This document shows positions 51,901-62,800 of a stretch of 64,000 nt of DNA, in pieces; the stretch's first letter is position 1; every line of letters begins with the position of its first letter. The position numbers and the translations under genes were made by a program. The notes under the pieces are model-generated. The model had not been told where the DNA came from, made no database searches, and saw nothing but the letters and a program-made list of their open reading frames with translations. The stretch covers positions 62,001 to 126,000 of the forward strand of contig JACKAU010000007.1 of the NCBI GenBank assembly GCA_020634855.1. Direction: 5' to 3'. The stretch is from Anaerolineales bacterium. GTDB taxonomy: Bacteria; Chloroflexota; Anaerolineae; 4572-78; J111.

Positions 51901-53870
51901 AGCGCGTGCTCTATACGCGAAAAATCCCACTAACATTAATAGACAATAAAGATAAGCCGGACTATTTAGTTGGGATTATCAATGATATGACTCAAATCCG
52001 GCAAAGAGAAGTTGAGCGTGACCGGCTGATTGAAGAAACGCGGCGAACCCTTGATCGCACTCGAACGCTCTATCGCATTAGTGATTACCTGGCCACGTCT
52101 ACTGAGATTCGCTCGACTTTTGAAATTGTATTGGTTGAGTATCTAAACCTGTTGAGATTAGGCCAGGGCAGCATCATGCTGTTTGATAAAGCCACGCACA
52201 GTAACAAAACACAGGCTCGTATTGTAGACGGCCGGGCTATTACCCCCAATCTGGCTATTGCCGTGGAGGAAGACAAAGTTTTCCAGTATCTAAAGGAAAA
52301 CCCAAAATCGGTGATTTTGGAGGATGCCAAAAACCATCCGTTGGTCGGCCAAACGCTTGAAAAACGGGGACACAGAAATATCAAAACGATGCTTTTCATT
52401 CCACTGGTCGTCCGGCAGCAGCTAATGGGCAGTATTGTGGTTGATGTTATGGATGAAACCTACGCCTTTGACCCCAGCGATATCGACATTGGCGAAGCCA
52501 TTGCCGACCAGTTAACCATCTGGCTGGAAAACCGCCGCTTACTGACCGAGGCCCAATACCGGTCAGATCGCCTACAAACCGCTGCCGAAATTTCACGGGC
52601 AGCCAGCCAGATTCTGGATATCGATGACCTGATCAATACCTCGGTCAACTTAATCCGTGATCAGTTCGGCTTTTACTACGTCGGACTTTTCCTGGTTGAT
52701 GAAGCTAAGGCGTGGGCGGTATTGCATGCCGGCACCGGCAAAGCCGGTGAGATTCAATTGGCGAAAAATCACCGGCTTAAAATCGGCGGGGAATCGATGA
52801 TCGGCTGGAGCATGTACCACCGTAAAGCGCGCATCGCTCTAAACGTTGGTGAAGAGACCGTTCACTTTCAAAATCCGGATTTGCCGAATACACAGTCAGA
52901 AATGGCGCTGCCGCTTATTAGCCGGGATGATGTAATTGGCGCGCTGACCGTTCAGAGTATCGAGCGCGGGGCTTTCTCGGTGGAGGACATTACCCTGCTA
53001 CAAACAATGGCGGACCAGCTAGCCAATGCTATCGCCAACGCCCATTTGTTTGAGCGGGTCGAACATTCCAAAACTGAAGCGGAAAACCGTCTGCGCGAGA
53101 CCCAGGCGTTGCAGCAGCTCAGTCAGGCGCTGTCCGGTACGCTTAAAATCGACGATGTGGCTCACGCTTTTTTTCAAAGTTGTACCCAGTTGCTCAATTT
53201 TGACTACGTGGTCATCTCACTCATCGACGAGCCACGACGCCAAATTAGGGCGGTCGCCGGTTACAATATCACTAATGAGCACATCAATCGTACCGTTTAC
53301 AACCTGGATAGCCATACGCTGCTGGCTCACGTCATCCGCACGAGTAAAACTGAAATCATCTTTGGCTGGGATAATCGCCTGGATCGAGTCATTTTCGAGG
53401 CAGCCCATCAAGTCAACTGGGGCGCACGTGTCTTTATGCCAATTATTTTAAGACAGCGAGCCATCGGCGTGGTTGAAGCGGGGTTCAAACAAAAACGACT
53501 AAGGCTAGTGCCCGAGGAACAACTCAAACTCCTGCGGACATTCATCGACCAAACAGCGTTGGCGCTAGAGAGCGCCCAACGTTATGAGGCCACTCAAAAA
53601 GCCGCCCAGCGTGAAAAAATCATCCGCGAAGTCACTGAAAAGATTCAAAATGCCGTGACTGTAGAAGATATTCTAAAGACAACCGTTTCGGAACTCAGTA
53701 AGATTGTGGGGGCTACCCAAGCTGGGATAAATTTGGGGTCCAGTTTACCGCAACAGGGCTTGCAGAGCGATATCAAGCCAAAACACGGCGAACGCTCCCG
53801 CCCAAAAGACATTCCCGGCTCCAAGCCGTCTACTAAACCGGTTAGTAATGAGGAAAGTCAACAACCATGA
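48954..53870 (+). CDS. Giant GAF/PAS sensory protein without a kinase domain
   Basis: About 1638 residues. After a coiled coil (1-40) come GAF1 (about 40-205), GAF2 (212-375), GAF3 (389-545), GAF4 (559-720), GAF5 (731-890), one PAS (about 898-1015, DQIPDPIFIKDRDHRLIAVN), GAF6 (1039-1195), GAF7 (1203-1370), GAF8 (1383-1545), and a truncated segment (about 1550-1590, REVTEKIQNAVTVEDIL) before a Pro/Lys/Ser tail. There is no HisKA, HATPase, GGDEF, EAL or phosphatase motif, so the output is by contact, probably with the kinase encoded next. The stop overlaps the ATG of that kinase (ATGA), which supports a 1:1 complex. The start is ATG 48954 (an in-frame TTG lies at 48939); the ribosome site is weak. 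Confidence 0.9.
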   Translation: MSKHNQDLIGQLKSQITELTKALDQAQLQLQQTVVEKDRTQLLFEINTALNNANLDIDDITAIVVKATERIGATFGEVYLITDAGQLHFKSSNPDRNHLDANQQEKLLLQAVSDGPVPRALDNNEILLIPDVLQDYPNSLEFLNSHLRSLICAPLVVDPDWPGAIIFGHQTPHFFTESHISLLEAIIPQIVSALEKVTHVNEIKSSLHETHLMLDISRQLAGANSLNDIYDALIHAAMSAGASRCVLYTCEELGKDNLPIYGQIVFTSDTSRDQPTDRFTRFRIANYPVLHNLVKNQETFVVESISSSKQLTHREKELFTDFKMQSAVINPLVTRNTVIGLLSVEYQYYHAFSERELAIYRTLCNQTTIAIENTRYKQRTQEALAETQTLYRAGRVLAGAADLQEILEKSLAEFVYTLGLDQGGVTLVSPDRKTGRLMAYLENGELQNIEKLKFNIDETVPYQAILLAGRPFISFDVPTDDRVAQFVTFNQKNSIKSILQAPMIIRGETIGWIGADAVKNHREFTQREVDLARAMADQIAITIQNRRLLEQTERRASRLKAVATVGEVVTGLTELDEVLSQTVNLIRDRFGFYHVSIFLLDEAREWAVVRASTGEVGQIMVESPHRLAVGGNSIVGYCTHHTEPRIALNVGADAVHFENPLLPNTRSEMALPLILRGIVIGALDVQSQEPNAFSDEDVETLQIMADQVTAAISNSRLFEQIQQRLSEQQHLYEIGAQLGGTLDIYEAATILAARTAQFLDVAECVVSLLEEGETVYVISDYVKEGSKFRSDEGNRYKISDFASWPKILASKRSLTMYLDTHAGDGWELDYLKTCDGTALAIVPILLRNEVIGLLEVYDHTPKRRFKQTELSLLESIALQAANSIENAKLFGQVHESQAFMTAVIDQIPDPIFIKDRDHRLIAVNTAFAEGLLNRPVEQVIGLNDYDFLPETEASRSWGTDNTVFETGEVQETEETTTDNDDQQRVLYTRKIPLTLIDNKDKPDYLVGIINDMTQIRQREVERDRLIEETRRTLDRTRTLYRISDYLATSTEIRSTFEIVLVEYLNLLRLGQGSIMLFDKATHSNKTQARIVDGRAITPNLAIAVEEDKVFQYLKENPKSVILEDAKNHPLVGQTLEKRGHRNIKTMLFIPLVVRQQLMGSIVVDVMDETYAFDPSDIDIGEAIADQLTIWLENRRLLTEAQYRSDRLQTAAEISRAASQILDIDDLINTSVNLIRDQFGFYYVGLFLVDEAKAWAVLHAGTGKAGEIQLAKNHRLKIGGESMIGWSMYHRKARIALNVGEETVHFQNPDLPNTQSEMALPLISRDDVIGALTVQSIERGAFSVEDITLLQTMADQLANAIANAHLFERVEHSKTEAENRLRETQALQQLSQALSGTLKIDDVAHAFFQSCTQLLNFDYVVISLIDEPRRQIRAVAGYNITNEHINRTVYNLDSHTLLAHVIRTSKTEIIFGWDNRLDRVIFEAAHQVNWGARVFMPIILRQRAIGVVEAGFKQKRLRLVPEEQLKLLRTFIDQTALALESAQRYEATQKAAQREKIIREVTEKIQNAVTVEDILKTTVSELSKIVGATQAGINLGSSLPQQGLQSDIKPKHGERSRPKDIPGSKPSTKPVSNEESQQP

Positions 53871-56800
53871 TTGACCAAATGCTCGCCCAACTCCGGGCTA
53901 ATCTAGAGCAACTGAACACCACGTTCCCTGATTTAAACAACAATGACCTGTGGCCGCGCATCTGGCAAGACCTGGAGACTCTTTCACAAAATTTGACCGA
54001 TCAGCCAACATCAGATCGTGATCAATTGGTCCCTGCAGCCGCCGATCCCGGCTATGTGACAGCACGAATACTGCTAGAACACGCCAACAGTATCATTCTG
54101 CGGCTGGATACCGCAGGTCGGGTCACCTATTTGAATGAGTTTGCCCAAAAATTTTTCGGATATACAGCGGCTGAAATCATCGGCCAAGACGCCGTCGGTA
54201 CTATCGTCCGACCTACGGATGATGAATTGCTCCGGCAAATTGTGACTCATCCCGATGACTACGCCCGTAATGAAAATGAAAACATGCGAAAATCCGGGGA
54301 GTGCGTTTGGGTCGCTTGGTCTAATAAACCCATTCTCGATGAACATGGGCAACTCAAGGAAGTACTCTGTATCGGCAACGACATCACCGATCTTCGGCAG
54401 ACAGAACTGGAACTACTTTATCAAAAAGAGCTACTCAGCCGAATTATTGACGCGCTCCCGGTAGGTATCTTTGCCAAGGACGTACAAGCCGATTATCGCT
54501 TTACCGTTTGGAACAAAAAAAGCGAAGAGATCTTTGAGATCAAACGCGAAAATATCCTGGGTAGAAACGATTACGATTTCTTTAGTGTAACTGAGGCCAA
54601 TAACTTTCACTATATCGATGAGGCTGTCATGGCAGCGGGTGAAGTGGTCGACATTCCTCAAGAGGAGATTACCACCAATCGCGGCGATATCTTAGCTCAT
54701 ACGATTAAAGTTCCTCTCTACGATAGCGCCGGTTCACCCCAAACCCTGTTGGGCATCCTAGAAGATATTACGGTGTCCTCCAAAATCAAGGTGGATCTTC
54801 AGGAGAGTCAGGAGCGTTTAGCTGAAGCGCATCAAATCGCTAAACTTGGCACTTGGGCTTGGGATTTGATCAACAACAAAGTTATATGGGACGATCGGAC
54901 CCGTGAAATCTTTGGAGTACAGCCGACGACCGAAATCAACTTCGAACTTTTCACGATGCTTCTCCATCCTAACGATCAAGAGCGGGTGCTCAAGACGATT
55001 CAAGAAACCCTAGAATCGGATAGTGATAAGTATGAAATTGAGCATCGTTTGATCCATGAAAATGGCGATATTCGGCACATCCACACTACGGGCCGCATAA
55101 AACGGTTGGAGGACGGCCGCCCCGACGAAATGGTGGGGGTCACCCAAGATATCACCGAGCGCAAGGAGGCCGAACAAGCCCTACTACAGGCCGAAGAAAA
55201 GTATCGCAGCATTTATGAAAATGCAGTTGAAGGTATTTTCCAAACCGCTGTAGACGGCTATTACATTAGCGCCAATCCGGCTTTGGCCCGGATCTATGGG
55301 TATAGTTCGCCATCAGAATTGCTCAAAAAACTGACCAATATCAAAAATCAACTTTATGTCGATCCTGTCCGTCGCGATGAATTTATCGAAACCGTTAAGA
55401 TCAAGGGCTATATCTCGGAATTTGAATCCAAGGTCTATCGCCAAGATGGACAGATAATTTGGATCTCTGAAAACGCCCGCGCTGTTTACAATACCAATGG
55501 CGATTTGGCTTACTTTGAAGGTACGGTCACGGATATCACCAAGCGCAAACAGGCCGAGCAAGAGATTTTACAACGCAACGCCGAATTGGCTGCCATAAAC
55601 CGTGTCGCCACCGCTATTACATCAGCCACCCAACCCAAAGACAGTTTCAGAGCCGTTGCTCAAGAAATGCTGCAACTTTTCGGAGCTTGCCGCAGCGGTA
55701 TTGCCATGTTGACCGAAGATAAGCAAGCGCTTCAAGTGGTTTCTGACTTTGGTATCGATCAAGCTATCAAAGCCGAAGGGGATCTAATTCCCCTGAAAAA
55801 CAACTACTCCTCCAGTTACGTCATTGAAACCGGCCGATCAATTGTAATCAATGAAGCTCAGAGCAACCCGCAAACCGCAGCCATTCATGAATTAATGAAG
55901 CGAATGCGGATTGAATGTATGTTAATTGTTCCTTTGATCACCCACGGTCAAGTTATTGGTACATTAGGGGTGGCGTTTGATCAACCGGGCCGTACGTTTG
56001 AACCGCACGACGTCAAACTCGCCGAAACTATTGCTCAGCAAATTGCCGGGGCGCTAGAAAACGCGCAGTTGCTTGAACAAACCCGGGCCGGGCTCATCGA
56101 ACAACAAAAAGCTGAAGAAGGTCTGCTCCAGGCCCTGCAAAAAACCGAGTCGCTTTATCGCATTGGTGACGCGATGGCCACCGCCTCTGATGAGCGGGTT
56201 ATATTTGAGACTGTCTTGGGCGAGTATTTGCGACTGTTGGGCGTTAACTGGGGCAAGTTGGCCCTTCGTAACCGGTCCAGAGACACAAACGAAATCCGAG
56301 CGCTCTACCTAAACGGGCAGCCGGCTCAATTAGATGGCGCTGTTTCCGTGAGTACCGAGCTATTTCAACATCTGGTCGAAGAGCCTAAACCGTTGGTCAT
56401 TGGCAACGCGTTCAGCCATCCGTTAACTCAAGATAACCGGATGCTGCGCGAGATGATGCAGGCTAAATCGATGTTATATCTGCCGATTGTGCTACGGAGC
56501 CAGACTATCGGGATTATAGCCGCGGGGAGTGATCAAGAAAATCGAGATTTTTCGTCCAGTGACATCGAACTGGGTCAGGTAATAGCCGACCAACTGGCGA
56601 TCTGGCTGGACAATCGCCGCTTGCTGGCCGAAGCCCAATATCGTTCTGATCGCCTACAAACAGCGGCCGAAGTTTCCAGAGCGGCCAGTTCAATTTTGGA
56701 CGTTGGCGATTTGATCACGACATCGGTCAATCTTATACAAAACCAGTTTGGGTTCTATTATGTGGGCTTATTTTTGGTTGACGAAGCCGGAGAGTGGGCT

Positions 56801-59800
56801 GTACTGCATGCCGGAACGGGTGAGGCTGGCCGAACTCAGCTTCGGCAAAACCACAAGCTAAAAATCGGCGAAGAGTCGATGATCGGCTGGAGCGTCCACC
56901 ACCGCCAGGCTCGCATTGCGCTGGACGTGGGCCAGGAGGCCGTTCGATTCAAAAATCCGGTGCTGCCCGATACCCGTTCGGAGATGGCTCTGCCTCTCAT
57001 CAGTCGGGAAGAAGTCATCGGGGCCTTGACCGTACAAAGCACCGAACGCGGCGCTTTCTCTGCTGAGGATATTACCCTCCTCCAGACAATGGCCGATCAG
57101 CTAGCCAATGCCATTACCAACGCCCACCTCTTCGAGCGGGCAGCCCAGGCCCGCCGCGAGGCGGAAACGCGCTTGCGGGAGACCATCGCCCTCCAGCGCC
57201 TCGGTCAATCGCTTTCCGGCACCCTCAACATCAATGAGATATTTAGCCTTTTCTTTGAAACCTGTATCAGAGAAATCGGCTTCGATTATATTATGTTATC
57301 GATGGTTGATTCGGAGCAGCAGCGAGTCAAAGCAGTCAGCGGGGTGGGTATTTCCGATAATAATATCAAGCGAGCCAACCATCCGCTGGATGATAAAGAT
57401 ATCATGGCCGATATCATCAGGACCGGTAAAACCGAAATTATTACCGGTTGGGATGAGCGGTATGATCGAGCCATGTATGATGCGGAGGGGCATGCCGAGT
57501 GGATGCGCGTCTTCACGCCGATTACGCTGCGCCAGGAGAATGTAGGGCTGGTCGAAGCGGGTTTCAAAAGCCCTACCACCGCTATCGAAGATGCCCACCT
57601 GAGGTTACTCAAAGCGTTTATTACGCAAATGACCCTGGCCCTCGATAATACCCAACTATTCCGGCAGACTCAGGAGGCATTGGCCGGCGCCCAACAACTC
57701 TTCAAAATCAGCAGTTCTCTAGTAGAAAGCGTTAGCGTCGAAGATATTTTCAACATTGTTCTGGACAATGTAAAAATCTATGGCGTTGATCGGGTTAGTA
57801 TCTCGTTACTCGATAAATCAAACGATGGCCAGATTGAGTCGGTTACTATTGTTTCTACATGGGATCGGGATGCGTCCCGAAATATTCCGGTCGGCGCCAC
57901 ATTTTCAGCCGGTGATTATGAGTTGGTTCAGTCGTTTGCCCAACCGCCCTTTACGCCCCTCATTTCTCAAGATTTGCGACAGCCGGAACAAGACGAGCGC
58001 ATGGATGAAAAGTTCAGGTTGTTTGCCCTGAACGAGTTACAAACTATCACCTTATTCTCCGCGCCGATGTTTTTGGGGACAGAATATAAAGGGGTGCTCT
58101 CGATTTATACGCGCCGGCCGCACCACTACAGCGAGCAAGAGCAGCGCATCTATCAAACCTTGGCCGACCAGGCCATCATCGCGCTTGAAAACCACCGGCT
58201 GTTGGAAAAGACCAAGACCGAACGCGACCGGGCGGCGCTTTTGTACCAATTGGGGCAGCGGCTTAGCAGCGCCACCTCCGTCGAGGCCGTCCAACACATT
58301 ATCCTGGAATTCACGGAACGTATGGGCGCCACCCACGCCGAAATCTTTATCACCGATGGTGGCGCGTTCATGTCAATGGCCACTTCTATTGAAGACCGGC
58401 AAAATGTACCGCTCGCCGATCTGGTCCGCCTGGCCCTCCTTGAAGGGCCAGAGGCGCTGGCTCTGGACCGCGGCGAACGTATGACCTTAACCCGCTTAGA
58501 TCAGGAGCCTTGGCTGTTGGATGACATTGCCGGTATGCCGGTAGTCAATACCATCACTTGCGTACCCTTTTACTCCCAACGCAGCACGCTGCATGGAGTG
58601 CTTACCTTTTTACACCCCCAGACAAACGGTTTTACCGATGATCAGTTAGCCACATTCGACTCGCTGGCGATCCAAACCGCCGCCACTTTAGAGAACGTCT
58701 GGCTTCTGGAGCAAACCAACCAAGTACTCAAAGAGACGGAACTGCTTTACAAAGCCAGCCGCCGCTTTAATACCGCCCAGTTCATCGAAGATTTATTAAG
58801 TGTTTTGGTAGACAGCTTTGCCGATACAACCGATACGCATTGTATGTGTATGGCCTTGGTAACCGGGATGGATGAAGCCGGCGCACCTAATGCACTAAAG
58901 GTCATTGCCAAATGGGACCGAGACTCTCAGGAAATCCTAAGCACCGGGATGCTGATGCGCCCCAATGAGTTCGCCTTTATTCAAAATCTTCGCCACGACG
59001 CGCCGTTTGAAGTTAGTTTTGATAATTTGGATGCTACCACGCAAGCTAGCGTCAACGTCTTTTGTTCAGGCCATCGAGCTATTTTAGCTGTCCCGTTGGC
59101 AGTGGGCCGCAATTGGCTGGGGGAATTATTGCTGGGCAGCCAGAACCATCGATATGAACTCAAGCCCAATGTCATTAACCAAATTACCAGCCTGGCCGGC
59201 CAGGCAGCCGTGGTTATCCAAAACCTACAACTGGTCGCCGAAACTCAACAAAATCTCTACAACTCCGAAATTCTTTCAACCTTAGGCCAGCAACTCCTCA
59301 AAGCCGAAACAATGGGGGCGATATACGATCTGGCCATATCGGCCATTGCTGCAACCGAACCGGATCGTGGCGTGTCGATCTTTATGTATAACCAGGTGGA
59401 GAACAGCATCGACTTGGAGTTGGTGGCCTTGTGGGATAACCCCAGGCGAGAATGGCCCAGTATTCCCGTTGGCTCTCATCTTTCTACCACCGAACTGGGG
59501 TTAAGCCCCCTGGTTAAAACCGGCCAAACGGTTATTTCCAACAACGCTAACGAGGATGATCGCTTCTCGCCGATGCTAAAACAGTTGCTGGCCGTCATGA
59601 AAATCAAAACAATGGTCGCCGTTCCCATTTGGTTAAATAAAAACGTAGAGGGTTTTATTTTAATCGGAAATCAAGCCGAGACGGGTTTTTCGCCCGATAT
59701 GATCCGTCTCTATGAAGACATTGCCCGCGAAACATCAGGCGCGTTGGAAAATAGGCGATTGCTTGATGAAACCCGACACCGGGCGCGCCAGCTACAGACG

Positions 59801-62800
59801 GCCGCCGAAGTGTCTCAAGCGGCCACTGCTAATTTAGACCTGGAAGGTCTCTTATTTGAAGCCGTCGATTTGATCAAACACCGTTTCGATTTTTACCACG
59901 TGTCAATCTTCCTAACTGATGAATATGGCAAGCACGCTGTCGTCAAAGCATCGACCGGTGAAATTGGCCAAAAAATGCTGGCGATGAAGCACAAACTAGA
60001 AGTAGGTGGTAAAAGTATTGTGGGTACGGCCACCGCCACCGGCGAACCCTGCATTGCCCTGGACGTGGGCAACAATGCCGTTCACTTTAATAACCCGCTC
60101 GTACCCAACACTCGCTCGGAAATGGCGTTGCCGCTAGCCGCCCAAGGTCGCATTATCGGCGCACTCGATGTACAAAGTACCAAACGCAATGCCTATGACC
60201 AAAGCGATATTACTATTCTCCAATCAATGGCAAACCAGTTAGCCAATGCTATCCAAGCGGCTCAGGCCGTTCAAGACCTCAACCAGGCGCTAGAAGAAGT
60301 CAACAAAATGCACCGTCATTATATCGAAAATCAGTGGACCACCTACATTCGAGAGCAACGAGCGACAACTAATTACCGGCTGACCGATAGAGGCATTACC
60401 ATTGAAAAGGATACGGAACCACTACCCGGCGTTGATCGAGCCTTGGCCGAAAAGAAACCCATTGTGATTCCGATGACCCGTTCGACCGAAAGCGACAGCC
60501 AATCGCAGCCTCCCGACCAGCGGCCGGCCAACGGCAAAGGCAGTGAAGACTCGTCCAAATGGACCCGACCGCTACCGGAAAAGACATCAACGTTGGTGGC
60601 GCCGCTAACCCTCAAAGGGCATGCCGTACTCGGCACCATCGATTTCGAATTACCAAAGAGCACCCTTGATGCCATCTGGGAAGATGACACACTGCAAATT
60701 ATTGAAGCTGTTACCAGCCAAGCCGCTCAAGCCATCGAGTCGGCCCGTTTGTTCGAACAAACTCAAATTGCCCGCGAAGAAGCCGAAGTGCTTTACCAGG
60801 TAGGCCGATTCCTGGTCGCCACCGAAGATGAGCATGAAATGTTCAATACAGTTCTCAATAAAATGCTGACCACGTTGGGCCTAAAACAAGGAGGAATTCT
60901 CCTATTTGAAGAAAATTTTGAATACGGCAAACTTCATGCCTTATTTGAAAGCGGTAAACCGATTATGAAACCTCGGCTCCGTATTCCAATTAAAGATAAT
61001 CCCTCTTACCAACACCTCATCGCGACAAAACAGCCGATTGCCATTGAAGACGTAGCGACCGATCCGCTAGTGGCCACGGTTCGTGAAATTAACATTCCGC
61101 GAGGTATTGTATCTCTGCTGCTGGCGCCGATCATCATCAACGATCAGGTTGTGGGGGCGATCGGCGCCGACTCGGTGGGCAAGCGCCATGTCTTTACCGA
61201 AAGCGAGGTTAACCTGGCAATGGCGATGGCCGATCAGTTGTCTATTGCGCTCCAAAATCGGCGCCTGATCGAAGAAACCAAACGGCGGGCGGTTTTGCTC
61301 CAGACCAGCGCCGATGTAGGCCGGGTAGCCACCTCAATTCTTGATCCGTCTACGATGGTCAATCAGGCCGTGGACCTCATTAAAGAACGGTTTGGGTTCT
61401 ATCACGTTCAAATTTTCCTAGTTGATGAAGGTGAGCAGTATGCTGTGCTGCACAAAAGCACCGGCGAAGCCGGTCAGCGGCTACTGGATATGAATTATAA
61501 AGTCGCTATCGGCAGCCAGAGCGTGATTGGGCAGGTAACTGACCAGCGCAAGCCTATTGTCACTCGCAGCACCGATTTCGACTCCAAAAAAATGGTGGTT
61601 TACCAGCGCAATGAACTTTTGCCGGAGACCCAGGCCGAATTGGCTATCCCGCTCCAGGTCGGAGGCCGAATGATCGGAGTACTCGACGTCCAGAGTACGT
61701 CGCCGCAGGCCTTTTCTGAAGAAGAAACGTCGACACTGGGGGTATTGGCCGCCCAACTGGCGATTGCCATCGAGAATGCCAGAGCGTTTAAGGAACAGCA
61801 GGAAACCGCCGAACGGCTCAAAGAAATCGACAAATTAAAGACCCAATTTCTGGCCAATATGAGCCACGAATTACGGACGCCGCTCAATTCCATTATTGGG
61901 TTCTCTCGTGTCATCCTCAAAGGGATCGATGGTCCCCTAACCGAACTTCAAAAAACCGACCTGACCTCGATTCACAACAGTGGCCAACATCTACTGGGCC
62001 TCATCAACAATATTCTCGATTTGTCCAAGATCGAGGCCGGCAAAATGGAACTCAATTTCGAGCAAACCGAAATCGAGCCGATTATCAAAACGGTTATGTC
62101 TACAGCCGTGGCCCTAGTCAAAGATAAACCGGTCACATTAAAACAAGAAATTCCCGAAAATCTACCATCGATTTGGGCTGACCCGACCCGGATTCGACAG
62201 GTGGTGCTGAATCTGGTCTCAAATGCCTGCAAATTTACCGAAGAAGGAACGGTCACCACCAGAGTAACGATCGACCATGATCGGGTTATCTTTAGTGTCA
62301 CCGACACCGGAATCGGGATACCGACGACGAAACTATCGACCATCTTTGAGGAATTCACTCAGGTCGATGCCAGTACCACGCGCAAGGCCGGCGGCACCGG
62401 GTTAGGGCTGCCCATCAGCCGCCATTTTGTGGAAATGCACCAGGGCAAAATTTGGGTGAACAGTATCCCCGGTAAAGGTTCGACGTTTAGTTTTTACATT
62501 CCTATTAAACCAGCCGAGGCTACCCTAACCGACTCCGATAACCCGGCGTTGTTGACCGCACCGGACGAACCGCCAACAGAAAAGTTAGTGGCGGTTATTG
62601 ATGATGATCCGGGGGTTATCGCCTTGTATAAGCGATTTCTGCAAAAACAGCAGTATCATGTTTTAGGCTTGGATCATAATCGTGATGTGGTAACGCAGAT
62701 CTCCGAGCTTTCACCATTTGCCGTTCTGCTCGATGTCATTCTGCCCGAAAAAGACGGCTGGAATGTCCTCAAAGAACTTAAAGAAAATGCCCATACCAAA

